NCBI RefSeq assembly: GCF_004138335.1
Contig: NZ_RYFW01000001.1
Span: 682,001 to 746,000 of the forward strand
DNA length: 64,000 nucleotides
From: Peristeroidobacter agariperforans
GTDB lineage: Bacteria > Pseudomonadota > Gammaproteobacteria > Steroidobacterales > Steroidobacteraceae
Direction: 5' to 3'
Each line of letters opens with the position of its first letter. Positions within the stretch are counted from its first letter, which is position 1. Shown in pieces: positions 56,333 through 64,000 of the stretch. The notes below the pieces were generated by a model, which saw only the letters and a program-made list of their open reading frames with translations, searched no databases and was not told the origin of the DNA. The translations under genes and the position numbers were made by a program.

Positions 56333-58138
56333 ATGCCTTCTCCTGTTCACGAGCTGAACGGCGCCCGTCTCAGCCGCCTGCTGCGCGCCGGCATCCAACG
56401 CCTGATCGCCGATCAGGAGCATTTGAACCGGATCAACGTGTTTCCGGTGCCCGATGGCGATACCGGCACGAACATGGCGCTCACCATGAGCGCCGTGCTC
56501 ACCAGCCTTCGTCGGGGAGCAGACGACCACGCCGGCATCACACTCACTCGGGCCGCCGATGCGGCACTCGATGGGGCTCGTGGCAATTCCGGCGCCATCC
56601 TGGCGCAGTTCTTCCTTGGGATGGGCGACAGCGCCGCCGCGCACGCCGCTTTATCGACGACGCAGTTCGCGACTGCAGTGACCACTGGCGCGATCTACGC
56701 CCGCGATAGTTTGGCCGAACCCCGCGAGGGGACCGTGCTCACCGTAATCACCGATTTCGCTACTGAGACTGCGCGCCTCGCGGCCACCGGCTTGCACGAC
56801 TACCTCAGTCTTTTCTCACAGGGGCTCAATAAAGCGCGAACCTCACTTCAGCGCACTTCCGACCAACTGGAGGCGTTACGAGTTGCGCGCGTGGTCGACG
56901 CGGGCGCGCAGGGCTTCGTCGATCTGCTCGAAGGCATGACGGACCACCTGCACCGTGACGTCGATGCCGAACCCGCCGAAGTTTCGGTGACCGCCGCGGA
57001 CCACGAAACGACCGCGGGCGAAGCCCACGATCTGTCACATCGCTTCTGCACCGAATGTACGATCACCAGCCCCAACATCGATCGTCGCAAACTGCGCGAG
57101 CATCTTGCCGAGCTCGGCTCGTCGTTCGTGCTCGCGGGCACGAATCGCAAATCCAAAGTCCACATTCACGTCAACGACCCGGCCGAGGTGTTTCACATCG
57201 CCAGCCTGTTCGGCGTGGTGAGCGGCCAGAAAGCCGATGACATGCAGCGCCAGCAGCAGGCGGCGCACGATGAGCTGCGACGCGTCGCCATCCTCACGGA
57301 CTCAGTGGCCGACATTCCCGACGATGTGCTCGATGAGCTCGGCATTCATGTCGTACCGCTGCGCATTCAGTTTGGCGAGCAGAGCTACCTGGACAAGGTT
57401 GGCTTGTCGCCGGAAGAATTTCTCGCCGAGCTGGTCCTCAATCCGACCCATCCGAAGACGTCGCAGCCGCCGGCTGGCGATTTTCGACGGCAGTTCGAAT
57501 TTCTCGCCTCGCATTTCGAGGCGGTCGTTTCGATCAATGTCACCGCCAAGGTCAGCGGCACATACAACGCCGCGCAATCCGCAGCGGATCGGGTGCAAAG
57601 CCGCGGCGCGATCGCAGTGCTCGACTCAGGCAATGCGTCGATCGGCCAGGGACTGATCGCGATCTACGCCGCCGAGTTGGCCATGAAAGGTTTCGATGCC
57701 GCTCGCATCGTCACCGCCGTCCGCAAGATGATTCCTCTTACTCGCACCTACGCGCAGGTCGGCTCGCTCGATTACGCCGTGCGCGGTGGACGCGTGAAGC
57801 CGGCAGTAAGATCTATCGCAAACGTGTTGGGCCTTTCGCCAGTGCTCGCGAGTCACTCGGATGGTCGCATTGCGCCAGCCGGCATGTTGTTCGGTCGTCG
57901 CAACCGACGCGATAAGTTGGTTCGATTCATCACCCGTCGCATGAAGAACGGCCAGCCCTATCGCGTCGGCATCGGCCATGCGAACGCCGAAACCGAAGCG
58001 CACAATTTGCTCGATCGATTGCGAGAGGCGCATCCTCACATCGAGCGCGCCTTCGTGATGCCCGTGGGCAGTACCCTCACCGCCCACGGCGGGCCAGGAA
58101 CCCTGGTCGTGGGAATTCAGCCAGCCTCGCTGGATTGA
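56333..58138 (+). CDS. DAK2-DegV fusion, candidate FakA-FakB-type fatty acid kinase
   Basis: A 601-residue fusion. The N-terminal DAK2 kinase domain has the Mg-ATP motif FPVPDGDTGTNM (37-48), with Asp41 and Asp43, and GARGNSGAILAQFF. A middle DAK1_2/FakA C-terminal-like part (CTECTITSPNIDRRKLREHLAELGSSF) follows, then from about residue 320 a DegV lipid-binding domain (RRVAILTDSVADIP, FLILNPTHPKTSQPP-like NPTHPKTSQPPAGDF, VSINVTAKVSGTYNAA). In Firmicutes, FakA phosphorylates fatty acids held by FakB (DegV). Here both parts are on one chain; fatty-acid kinase activity is inferred from that. Confidence 0.9.
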   Translation: MPSPVHELNGARLSRLLRAGIQRLIADQEHLNRINVFPVPDGDTGTNMALTMSAVLTSLRRGADDHAGITLTRAADAALDGARGNSGAILAQFFLGMGDSAAAHAALSTTQFATAVTTGAIYARDSLAEPREGTVLTVITDFATETARLAATGLHDYLSLFSQGLNKARTSLQRTSDQLEALRVARVVDAGAQGFVDLLEGMTDHLHRDVDAEPAEVSVTAADHETTAGEAHDLSHRFCTECTITSPNIDRRKLREHLAELGSSFVLAGTNRKSKVHIHVNDPAEVFHIASLFGVVSGQKADDMQRQQQAAHDELRRVAILTDSVADIPDDVLDELGIHVVPLRIQFGEQSYLDKVGLSPEEFLAELVLNPTHPKTSQPPAGDFRRQFEFLASHFEAVVSINVTAKVSGTYNAAQSAADRVQSRGAIAVLDSGNASIGQGLIAIYAAELAMKGFDAARIVTAVRKMIPLTRTYAQVGSLDYAVRGGRVKPAVRSIANVLGLSPVLASHSDGRIAPAGMLFGRRNRRDKLVRFITRRMKNGQPYRVGIGHANAETEAHNLLDRLREAHPHIERAFVMPVGSTLTAHGGPGTLVVGIQPASLD

Positions 58139-58163
58139 TCACTCCTAGACATTCATTTAGTCA

Positions 58164-58178
58164 TTGACACTGTGTCAA
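58164..58178. promoter_or_regulatory. TetR operator 1, before the TetR gene
   Basis: TTGACACTGTGTCAA is a perfect 15-bp palindrome centred on 58171, followed by CGAC. The TTGACA doubles as a -35 element, so binding would block the regulator's own promoter. A second copy lies at 58884. Confidence 0.75.
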
Positions 58179-58199
58179 CGACGGGCGCAGTATGGCGCT

Positions 58200-58859
58200 A
58201 TGTCCTACATCGCCGACCGCCGCCAGGAAGAGAAAGACCGTCGACGCAACGAGATCGTCGATGCGGCCGAGAGTCTTTATCGCGAGCTGGGCTGGGAAGC
58301 GGTCACCATGGACGCGGTCGCACGTAAGGCTCGCCTAAGTCGAGCTCTGGTATACGTCTACTTCAAGGACAAGAGCGAGCTGCTGCTCGCCATCACCGAA
58401 CGCGCGATGGAAGTACTCCGAACCCGTTTTGAAGAAGCCGGCGCCCGGGCTCGCATGGGCATCGACCAGATCGAAGCCATGGGCCGCGCGTACATGGCGT
58501 ATGGCCTGGAATTTCCCCACTATTTCGACGCTTGTGCGCGCCTCGAGCTACGTGCGAGCGACCCCGCGGAAAGAGGTCCCGTCGAAGCGGCCGTGTTCCA
58601 GATGGGCATGAAGGTGCATGACGTGGTGGTCGCGTCGCTCGAAGCGGGCCAACGTGACGGCAGCATCCGCGCCGACGTCGGCGATCTGCAAGTAACTTCC
58701 CGAGTGCTCTGGGGTTTCACCCACGGCCTGACACAGATCGCAATCACCAAGGCCGGGCCGCTGGCCGAGGCCGGCATCAGCGTCACCCAGCTCACGCAAC
58801 AGGCCATCGCGATGATTCGCTACACCCTGGCCGGTACTGCGCGGCCGTTGGCCGACTGA
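58200..58859 (+). CDS. TetR/AcrR-family repressor of the efflux operon
   Basis: A 219-residue regulator from ATG 58200 (MSYIADRR). The helix-turn-helix is ESLYRELGWEAVTMDAVARKARLSRALVYVYFKDKSELLLA (read in parts, about residues 24-64). The C-terminal ligand domain is helical, and GLEFPHYFDACARLE is a common AcrR-type stretch. It lies directly upstream of a TolC-adaptor-RND operon, and near-identical palindromes precede both, so it should repress itself and the pump until a toxic ligand binds. Confidence 0.92.
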   Translation: MSYIADRRQEEKDRRRNEIVDAAESLYRELGWEAVTMDAVARKARLSRALVYVYFKDKSELLLAITERAMEVLRTRFEEAGARARMGIDQIEAMGRAYMAYGLEFPHYFDACARLELRASDPAERGPVEAAVFQMGMKVHDVVVASLEAGQRDGSIRADVGDLQVTSRVLWGFTHGLTQIAITKAGPLAEAGISVTQLTQQAIAMIRYTLAGTARPLAD

Positions 58860-58883
58860 AGCTGGTTTTTATTTGAGCATTTT

Positions 58884-58898
58884 TTGACACTTGTCTAA
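58884..58898. promoter_or_regulatory. TetR operator 2, before the efflux operon
   Basis: TTGACACTTGTCTAA followed by CGAC, a slightly degenerate copy of the palindrome at 58164 (12 of 15 positions plus the CGAC tail). The TTGACA is the likely -35 box of the pump operon. Confidence 0.7.
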
Positions 58899-58956
58899 CG
58901 ACTGAACAACTGTGGCAGGCCGGGAATGGCAAGGGCGCCACGAAGGGAACGAGACC

Positions 58957-60372
58957 ATGCGAGCGCCACCTCTTCTGGCGACGATCGGACTGTGCCTGAG
59001 CGCGAGCGCCGCTTGGGCACAGGCGCCGGCAAGCGGCGCTGACTTCGACACTATCGTCGCGAACTATGTGGCCGAAGGACTGCGCAGCAACCTCGCGCTC
59101 CAGAGCGAGCATCTGGAAGTCGAGAAGGCAGCAGAAGCGCTTTCCGAAGCCCGCGCGCGATTTTTTCCCGAGCTGTCGTTCGAAGCCCGGTACACACGCG
59201 CCGACGGTGGCCGCGTCATCGACATCCCGATCGGTACTTCGCTCAATCCGGTTTACTCGACCTTGAATGAGATGCTGGTTGCTCAAGGGCAGCCGGCGCG
59301 CTTTCCTCAGCTCGCCAACGAGAACATTCCGTTCCTGCGCACCGAAGAGCAGGACACGCGCTTGCTACTGCGCCAGCCGTTGTATGCGCCGGCGATTCCC
59401 GCCGCCGTTCGCGCTCAGCGTGCATTGTTGGACGCGAGCAGCTTCAATCGAATGGCGATCGCCCGGGCGCTCCGTCGCGACATTACCGTTTCCTACGTGG
59501 ACTGGCTGAAGGCGCGCAGCTCCGTCGAGATCGTTGCTGCGAGCGAAGCGCTGTTACGAGAGAACCTGCGCGTCAACGAATCCTTGTACGGCAACGGCAA
59601 GATCACCGAAGACCTGGTGCTGCGAGCCAAGGCCGAGTTGCTCGACGTCGAACAGCAGAAGCGTGAAGCCGAGAACCTGGCCACTCAAGCGCAAAGCTTT
59701 TTCAACTTCCTGCTCAATCGGCAGCTGCAGTCCTCGATCGAGCCGTCCTCGCCGCCCAACAATGCGGGCGCCGGCGAAGCCGCCCTCGAACAGCTTTGGT
59801 CGATGGCGCTGGACCGTCGTCCGGAAATTGCACAGGTCGAGCAACTGCGTCGCGCGAGCGAAGAGCAGACGCGGATTGCTCGCAAGCAGAAATGGCCGAC
59901 TTTGTCGCTCGGCGTCGATGCGGGCACGCAAGGCGAGGACTATCGTTTTGGCGACGGTTATAACTTCGGCACGGCGTCGCTGATTTTCACCTGGCGCATC
60001 TTCGATGGCGGCGGCGATACGGCCCGCGTTCATCAAGCACGCGCCGCCGAGAAGCAGCTGGTGTTGCGTCAGGAAGAAATCGCCCAGCAGATCCGCCTCG
60101 AAGTGCAACAGTCTTACGATCGACTCACTACCGCGCGGGATTCGCTGGCAACGGCCGCAGCTCGTGCCGACGCGGCTCGCGCTGCCTTTCGCATCGCCAG
60201 TCGCAAACGTGACGAGGGCGTAATCAGCCAGGTCGAGTTCATCGATGCTCGCAGCGCGCTCACCGGCGCCGAGCTGAATCACAACCTCACCCGCTTCAAC
60301 GTGCTCGCGCGCCGCGCCGAGCTGGAATATGCGACCTCGACGGGAGACATCCCGCTCGATCCAGGAGTCTGA
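58957..60372 (+). CDS. TolC-family outer-membrane efflux protein
   Basis: A 471-residue protein from ATG 58957. The signal peptide ends at SAAWAQ, and two repeats of the outer-membrane efflux domain follow, with long coiled helices (EHLEVEKAAEALSEARARFFPELSFEARY; RAAEKQLVLRQEEIAQQIRLEVQQSYDRL, read in parts). It forms the trimeric outer-membrane channel of the pump. The adaptor gene begins 2 bp after its stop. The frame is open to 58912, but that stretch precedes the signal peptide and lacks family support. Confidence 0.93.
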   Translation: MRAPPLLATIGLCLSASAAWAQAPASGADFDTIVANYVAEGLRSNLALQSEHLEVEKAAEALSEARARFFPELSFEARYTRADGGRVIDIPIGTSLNPVYSTLNEMLVAQGQPARFPQLANENIPFLRTEEQDTRLLLRQPLYAPAIPAAVRAQRALLDASSFNRMAIARALRRDITVSYVDWLKARSSVEIVAASEALLRENLRVNESLYGNGKITEDLVLRAKAELLDVEQQKREAENLATQAQSFFNFLLNRQLQSSIEPSSPPNNAGAGEAALEQLWSMALDRRPEIAQVEQLRRASEEQTRIARKQKWPTLSLGVDAGTQGEDYRFGDGYNFGTASLIFTWRIFDGGGDTARVHQARAAEKQLVLRQEEIAQQIRLEVQQSYDRLTTARDSLATAAARADAARAAFRIASRKRDEGVISQVEFIDARSALTGAELNHNLTRFNVLARRAELEYATSTGDIPLDPGV

Positions 60373-60374
60373 TC

Positions 60375-61445
60375 ATGCTGCGCCCGTTCAGTGTTCTCCC
60401 TCCGCTGCTGCTGTCGGCTACCTTGCTGGCCATCGCTGGTTGTAACAGCGGCGCCAACGATCAGCCGGTCGTCGAGCTTGCGCGTGTGCGTACGGCGGCA
60501 GCGGTCGCCGGTCCCGCCGCGCCGTCCATTCGCACGAATGGCTTGCTCGCCAACGAAGATGAGATCCGCCTGTCATTCAAAGTGGGTGGCGTCATTCGTC
60601 GCTTGTCCGTGACCGAAGGCGATCAGGTGCGCAAAGGCCAGAGGCTCGCCGAGATCGAGCAGACGGAAATCGATGCGCAGGTCGAGCAGGCTGCACAGGC
60701 TCATGAAAAGGCGAGGCGGGATCTCGAACGCGGCGAGCGCTTGTACGCCGACAAGGTCATCAGCCTCGAACAGCTGCAAGATCTGCGAACGCAGCTCGCC
60801 GTCAACGAAGCGGCCTTGGACTCGGCGAAGTTCAACTGGAGTTACGCCGCAATCGTTGCGCCTCACGACGGCACGGTGCTCCGGCGGCTCGCCGAAGAGC
60901 GCGAGCTGGTGCAGGCCGGCAACCCGATCCTCGTACTCGGCGCAAAGGACAAAGGTTTCATCGTGCGCACCGGCCTGGCCGATCGCGAGATCGTGCAGGT
61001 GAAGTTGGGCGACGAAGCGCAGATCCGGCTCGACGCCCTGCCCGGCAAGACGTTGACGGGCAAAGTGACCGAAGTGTCCGGCGCTTCCGATGCGAGCAGC
61101 GGTATGTTCGGCATCGAAGTTTCATTGGATCCGACCGACCTGCCATTGAAGAGCGGCCTGGTCGCGAAACTCACCATCACTCCAGCCACGGCCAAAGCCG
61201 GCGAGCGCATCTACGTGCCCATCGGCGCGATCGTCGAAGGCGACGGCCGCACCGCTCGTGTGTTCGTGCTCGATCAGAAACACGCGCGGCAACGCGAAGT
61301 CGACGTCGCGTTCATCGAGGGCGAGAGGGTCGCGCTCGACACTGGCTTGCAAGCCGGCGAGCAAGTCATCACTGACGGCGCTCAATATCTGGAAGACGGC
61401 GAGGAAGTGACCCTCGCCGAGCCCATGACTGCGAACCGGGAGTAG
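60375..61445 (+). CDS. RND efflux periplasmic adaptor lipoprotein
   Basis: A 356-residue membrane-fusion protein. The signal ends in lipobox AIAGC (Cys23). The order is a barrel-sandwich hybrid first half (EIRLSFKVGGVIRRLSVTEGDQVRKGQRLAEIE), an alpha-hairpin (VEQAAQAHEKARRDLERGERLYADKVISLEQLQDL, in parts), the second half (APHDGTVLRRLAEERELVQAG) and beta-barrel and membrane-proximal domains. It links the RND permease with the TolC-like channel. Spacing of 2-3 bp on each side indicates one operon. Confidence 0.94.
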   Translation: MLRPFSVLPPLLLSATLLAIAGCNSGANDQPVVELARVRTAAAVAGPAAPSIRTNGLLANEDEIRLSFKVGGVIRRLSVTEGDQVRKGQRLAEIEQTEIDAQVEQAAQAHEKARRDLERGERLYADKVISLEQLQDLRTQLAVNEAALDSAKFNWSYAAIVAPHDGTVLRRLAEERELVQAGNPILVLGAKDKGFIVRTGLADREIVQVKLGDEAQIRLDALPGKTLTGKVTEVSGASDASSGMFGIEVSLDPTDLPLKSGLVAKLTITPATAKAGERIYVPIGAIVEGDGRTARVFVLDQKHARQREVDVAFIEGERVALDTGLQAGEQVITDGAQYLEDGEEVTLAEPMTANRE

Positions 61446-61448
61446 CGC

Positions 61449-64000
61449 ATGAGCTTCCTGGAATTTCCCATCAAACGCTACCAGTTCACGCTGGTCGCAT
61501 TCGCCATGCTGGTGGCGCTCGGCATCTCGTCCTTCTCGAGCATTCCGCGCCAGGAAGACCCGTACTTCCCGATTCCGATCTATCAGATCATCGTCGCCTA
61601 TCCGGGCGCCGAGCCGCGCGACGTCGAGCGCCTGGTGGTCAAGCCCATCGAGGATCGAATCAGCGAGCTGGACGACATCAAGAAGGTCGAAAGCTTCAGC
61701 AACGACGGCCTGGCCATGATGCTGGCCGAGTTCTACAGCACCGCCGACGCCGAAGAGAAATACGACGAGGTGGTGCGCGAGATCAACGCCCTGCGGCCGT
61801 CGCTGCCGGCGGAGATCGCCCGGCTCGAGATCAAGAAGAGCAATCCCGGCCTGGTGAACATCGTGCAGTTTGCACTGGTGTCACCGGATGCGCCCTATCG
61901 CGAGCTGGAAGATCACGCTCGCGATCTCAAGGACATGCTCAAGGCGGTCGACGGCGTGCGGACGTCCGAAACCTGGGCCTATCCGGCGCGGGAACTGCGT
62001 GTGGCGCTCGATTTGCCTCGCATGGCGGAGCTGAAGCTCGCGCCGAGCAGAGTGATCGAAGCTTTGCAGAGCGAGAACACCACCGTGCCGGGCGGCGCCA
62101 TCGACGTGGGCAGCCGCAGCTTCAGCGTCAAGACTTCCGGAAGTTACGAGTCGCTGGATGAAGTACGCGATACCGTCGTCGCAGCCGTCGACGGCCGCAC
62201 AGTGCGCATTCGTGACGTTGCCGAGGTGCACTGGGACACGCAGGAGCACACCTACACTGGCCGCTTCAACGGTCAGCGCGCCGTGTTCGTCACAGCGAAT
62301 CAGAAAGACGGCTACAACATCTTCGAAGTCCGCGAGCGCGTGCTCGAAGCCGCCAAGAAGTTCGAGCAGCAGCTGCCCAAGCGCATCAAGCTGGAACTGG
62401 GCTTCGATCAATCGGAGAACGTCGCCACCCGCCTGAATCGACTCACCACCGATTTCGCGATCGCCATTGCGCTGGTCGCGATCACGCTGCTGCCGCTTGG
62501 GCTGCGGGCCGCGAGCATCGTGATGATCTCGATTCCGCTGTCGCTCGCGATTGGCGTGTCGACGCTGCACATGGTCGGCTACTCGCTAAATCAGATCTCG
62601 ATCGCGGGTTTCGTCGTTGCGCTCGGCTTGCTGGTGGACGACTCGATCGTCGTCGTGGAGAACATTTCGCGCTTCTTACGCGAAGGTCATTCGCGCACGG
62701 AAGCGGCGATCCTGGCGACACGGCAGATCTTCCTCGCGATCCTGGGCTGCACGGCCACCATCATCTTTGCGTTCCTGCCGTTGATGATGCTGTCCGGCCC
62801 GTCGGGCAAGTTCATTCGCGTGCTGCCGACTGCGGTGCTGTCGACCGTGATGGCGTCGTTGCTGATCGCGTTGACCATCATTCCGTTCCTCGCCAGCCGC
62901 ATCCTCAGCAAGCATGAGAATCCGGAAGGCAATCGGCTGCTGCAGTCGGTGCAGCGAGGCATTCATCGTTTCTATCAGCCGCTGCTGCACCGGGCATTGG
63001 CAAAGCCGAAGCTGACGGTGTGGGGCTCGCTGGTCGCGTGCCTGGTCATCATGGTTGGCGTCGGCGGCATCATCGGCTTCAGTCTCTTTCCGAAAGCCGA
63101 CACGCCCAACTTCCTGATCACCGTCGAGACGCCCGATGGCAGCAGCCTCGCCGAAACTGATCGCGCACTGAAGTTCGTCGAGAACCGCTTGTCAGCGATG
63201 CCCGATGTCGCGTCGTACTTCACCAACCTGGGGCACGGCAACCCGAAGATCTATTACAACGAGTTCGGCAACGAAGGCGCCACCAACTACGGCGACATCT
63301 TCGTCAAGCTCAAGGAATATGACACGACCGACACGCCGAAGAAGCTCGAGGAACTGCGTCGAGAGCTGAAGCAGTATCCGAATGCCCACATCCATGTGCG
63401 AGAGTTCCAGAACGGTCCGCCGATTACGGCGCCGATTGCGATTCGTGTCATCGGGCCGGAGTTGGATGAGCTGGATCGCCTCGCGGCGCGCGTCGAGCAG
63501 GTGATCAAGGAAACACCGGGCACGCGGGATGTGGACAATCCGGTCCGCATCAAGCGCACCGATCTGCAGTTGAAGATCGATTCGCAGAAGGCCGCGCTGT
63601 TCGGCGTGCCGGCGATCGAATTCGATCGCGCTGTGCGCCTGGCGGTCGCGGGCGTTCCAGCGAGCCGCTACAAAGAAACTGACGGTGAGCAGTACGACAT
63701 CATGGTTCGCACACCCATCACCGAACGTGCCGACATCCACGCGCTCGACCAAGTGCGCGTGACCACACTGAGCGGCGCGACGTTGCCGCTGAGTCAGCTC
63801 GCACAAGTGGAATTCACCGGCGCACCGACGCAGATCGACCGTTACAACCGTGCTCGCGCCGTCACGATCAATGCCGAGGTTCAGAACGGTTACAACACGG
63901 ATCGCGTGACGAGCGAGGTGCTGCGTCGGCTCGATGAAATGCAATGGCCGCGGGGCTATTCATACGTGCCTGGCGGCGAACTGGAGAGCCGGGCCGAAAG
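61449..64000 (+). CDS. RND efflux permease, 3' end outside the window
   Basis: From ATG 61449 the frame stays open to the window edge (850 codons of an expected 1000 or so). The protein starts MSFLEFPIKRYQFTLV with the first helix, then RQEDPYFPIPIYQIIVAYPGAEPRDVE. Helix 4 has the proton-relay pair in VVALGLLVDDSIVVVENISR. A second periplasmic repeat is visible. The N-terminus and PREDPYFP-like segment resemble the HAE-type multidrug pumps of the cluster with TetR, TolC and adaptor upstream. The substrate range is unknown. Confidence 0.94.
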   Translation, partial: MSFLEFPIKRYQFTLVAFAMLVALGISSFSSIPRQEDPYFPIPIYQIIVAYPGAEPRDVERLVVKPIEDRISELDDIKKVESFSNDGLAMMLAEFYSTADAEEKYDEVVREINALRPSLPAEIARLEIKKSNPGLVNIVQFALVSPDAPYRELEDHARDLKDMLKAVDGVRTSETWAYPARELRVALDLPRMAELKLAPSRVIEALQSENTTVPGGAIDVGSRSFSVKTSGSYESLDEVRDTVVAAVDGRTVRIRDVAEVHWDTQEHTYTGRFNGQRAVFVTANQKDGYNIFEVRERVLEAAKKFEQQLPKRIKLELGFDQSENVATRLNRLTTDFAIAIALVAITLLPLGLRAASIVMISIPLSLAIGVSTLHMVGYSLNQISIAGFVVALGLLVDDSIVVVENISRFLREGHSRTEAAILATRQIFLAILGCTATIIFAFLPLMMLSGPSGKFIRVLPTAVLSTVMASLLIALTIIPFLASRILSKHENPEGNRLLQSVQRGIHRFYQPLLHRALAKPKLTVWGSLVACLVIMVGVGGIIGFSLFPKADTPNFLITVETPDGSSLAETDRALKFVENRLSAMPDVASYFTNLGHGNPKIYYNEFGNEGATNYGDIFVKLKEYDTTDTPKKLEELRRELKQYPNAHIHVREFQNGPPITAPIAIRVIGPELDELDRLAARVEQVIKETPGTRDVDNPVRIKRTDLQLKIDSQKAALFGVPAIEFDRAVRLAVAGVPASRYKETDGEQYDIMVRTPITERADIHALDQVRVTTLSGATLPLSQLAQVEFTGAPTQIDRYNRARAVTINAEVQNGYNTDRVTSEVLRRLDEMQWPRGYSYVPGGELESRAE

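Overview
The window is about 64 kb of high-GC chromosomal DNA. It probably comes from an aerobic gammaproteobacterium of the Steroidobacter/Nevskiales/Solimonas kind. The housekeeping set (hemF, rlmJ, tag, hemB, aroE, prlC, gltBD), a GspA/GspB pair, a TonB receptor and an RND pump support Gammaproteobacteria; the finer placement is inference. I saw no rRNA, tRNA or CRISPR array and no complete insertion sequence.

Region 1 (1-9.0 kb) is core metabolism: the end of an unknown gene, hemF, a small lipoprotein, rlmJ, tag, hemB-aroE, a gamma-carbonic anhydrase, oligopeptidase A and a TauE/SafE permease.

Region 2 (9.07-31.5 kb) is a catabolic island and the most interesting part. A leftward operon encodes a 2-hydroxypenta-2,4-dienoate-type hydratase, a Rieske oxygenase that closely resembles the carbazole 1,9a-dioxygenase terminal oxygenase CarAa, a meta-cleavage-product hydrolase, and the small and large subunits of a class III (LigAB/CarBaBb-type) extradiol dioxygenase. 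A ferredoxin reductase (CarAd role) is divergent from it, a Rieske ferredoxin (CarAc role) lies 3 kb away, and the lower-pathway acylating aldehyde dehydrogenase and 4-hydroxy-2-oxovalerate aldolase lie at 23-25 kb. The same island has an FAD monooxygenase, a cupin, a gamma-glutamyltransferase-like enzyme, an aspartate-dehydrogenase-like enzyme, a TauD-type dioxygenase, an MFS carrier, a TonB receptor, a secreted tannase/feruloyl-esterase-like hydrolase and a GntR regulator. Five intergenic sites sharing TTGTATGA sit before its transcription units, which suggests one regulon. A degenerate RHS/IPT gene and a broken XRE regulator lie between the two electron-transfer genes. The substrate is unknown: a fused or bridged (hetero)aromatic compound is the best guess.

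Region 3 (31.6-35 kb) has a DUF4268 protein, two small NTF2-like exported proteins and a CsgG-like/SH3 exported protein. Region 4 (35-41.6 kb) is gltBD with a long leader. Region 5 (41.7-53.5 kb) holds mixed accessory genes: a barstar-like protein, two MerR regulators (one with a SoxR-like box), methyltransferases, a tricorn-like protease, a VOC protein, a GNAT enzyme, a RidA protein with a Tat signal, and an ABC-2 exporter. Region 6 (53.7-64 kb) has GspA/GspB, a DAK2-DegV fusion resembling fatty acid kinase FakA+FakB, and a TetR-controlled TolC-adaptor-RND efflux operon cut by the window edge.
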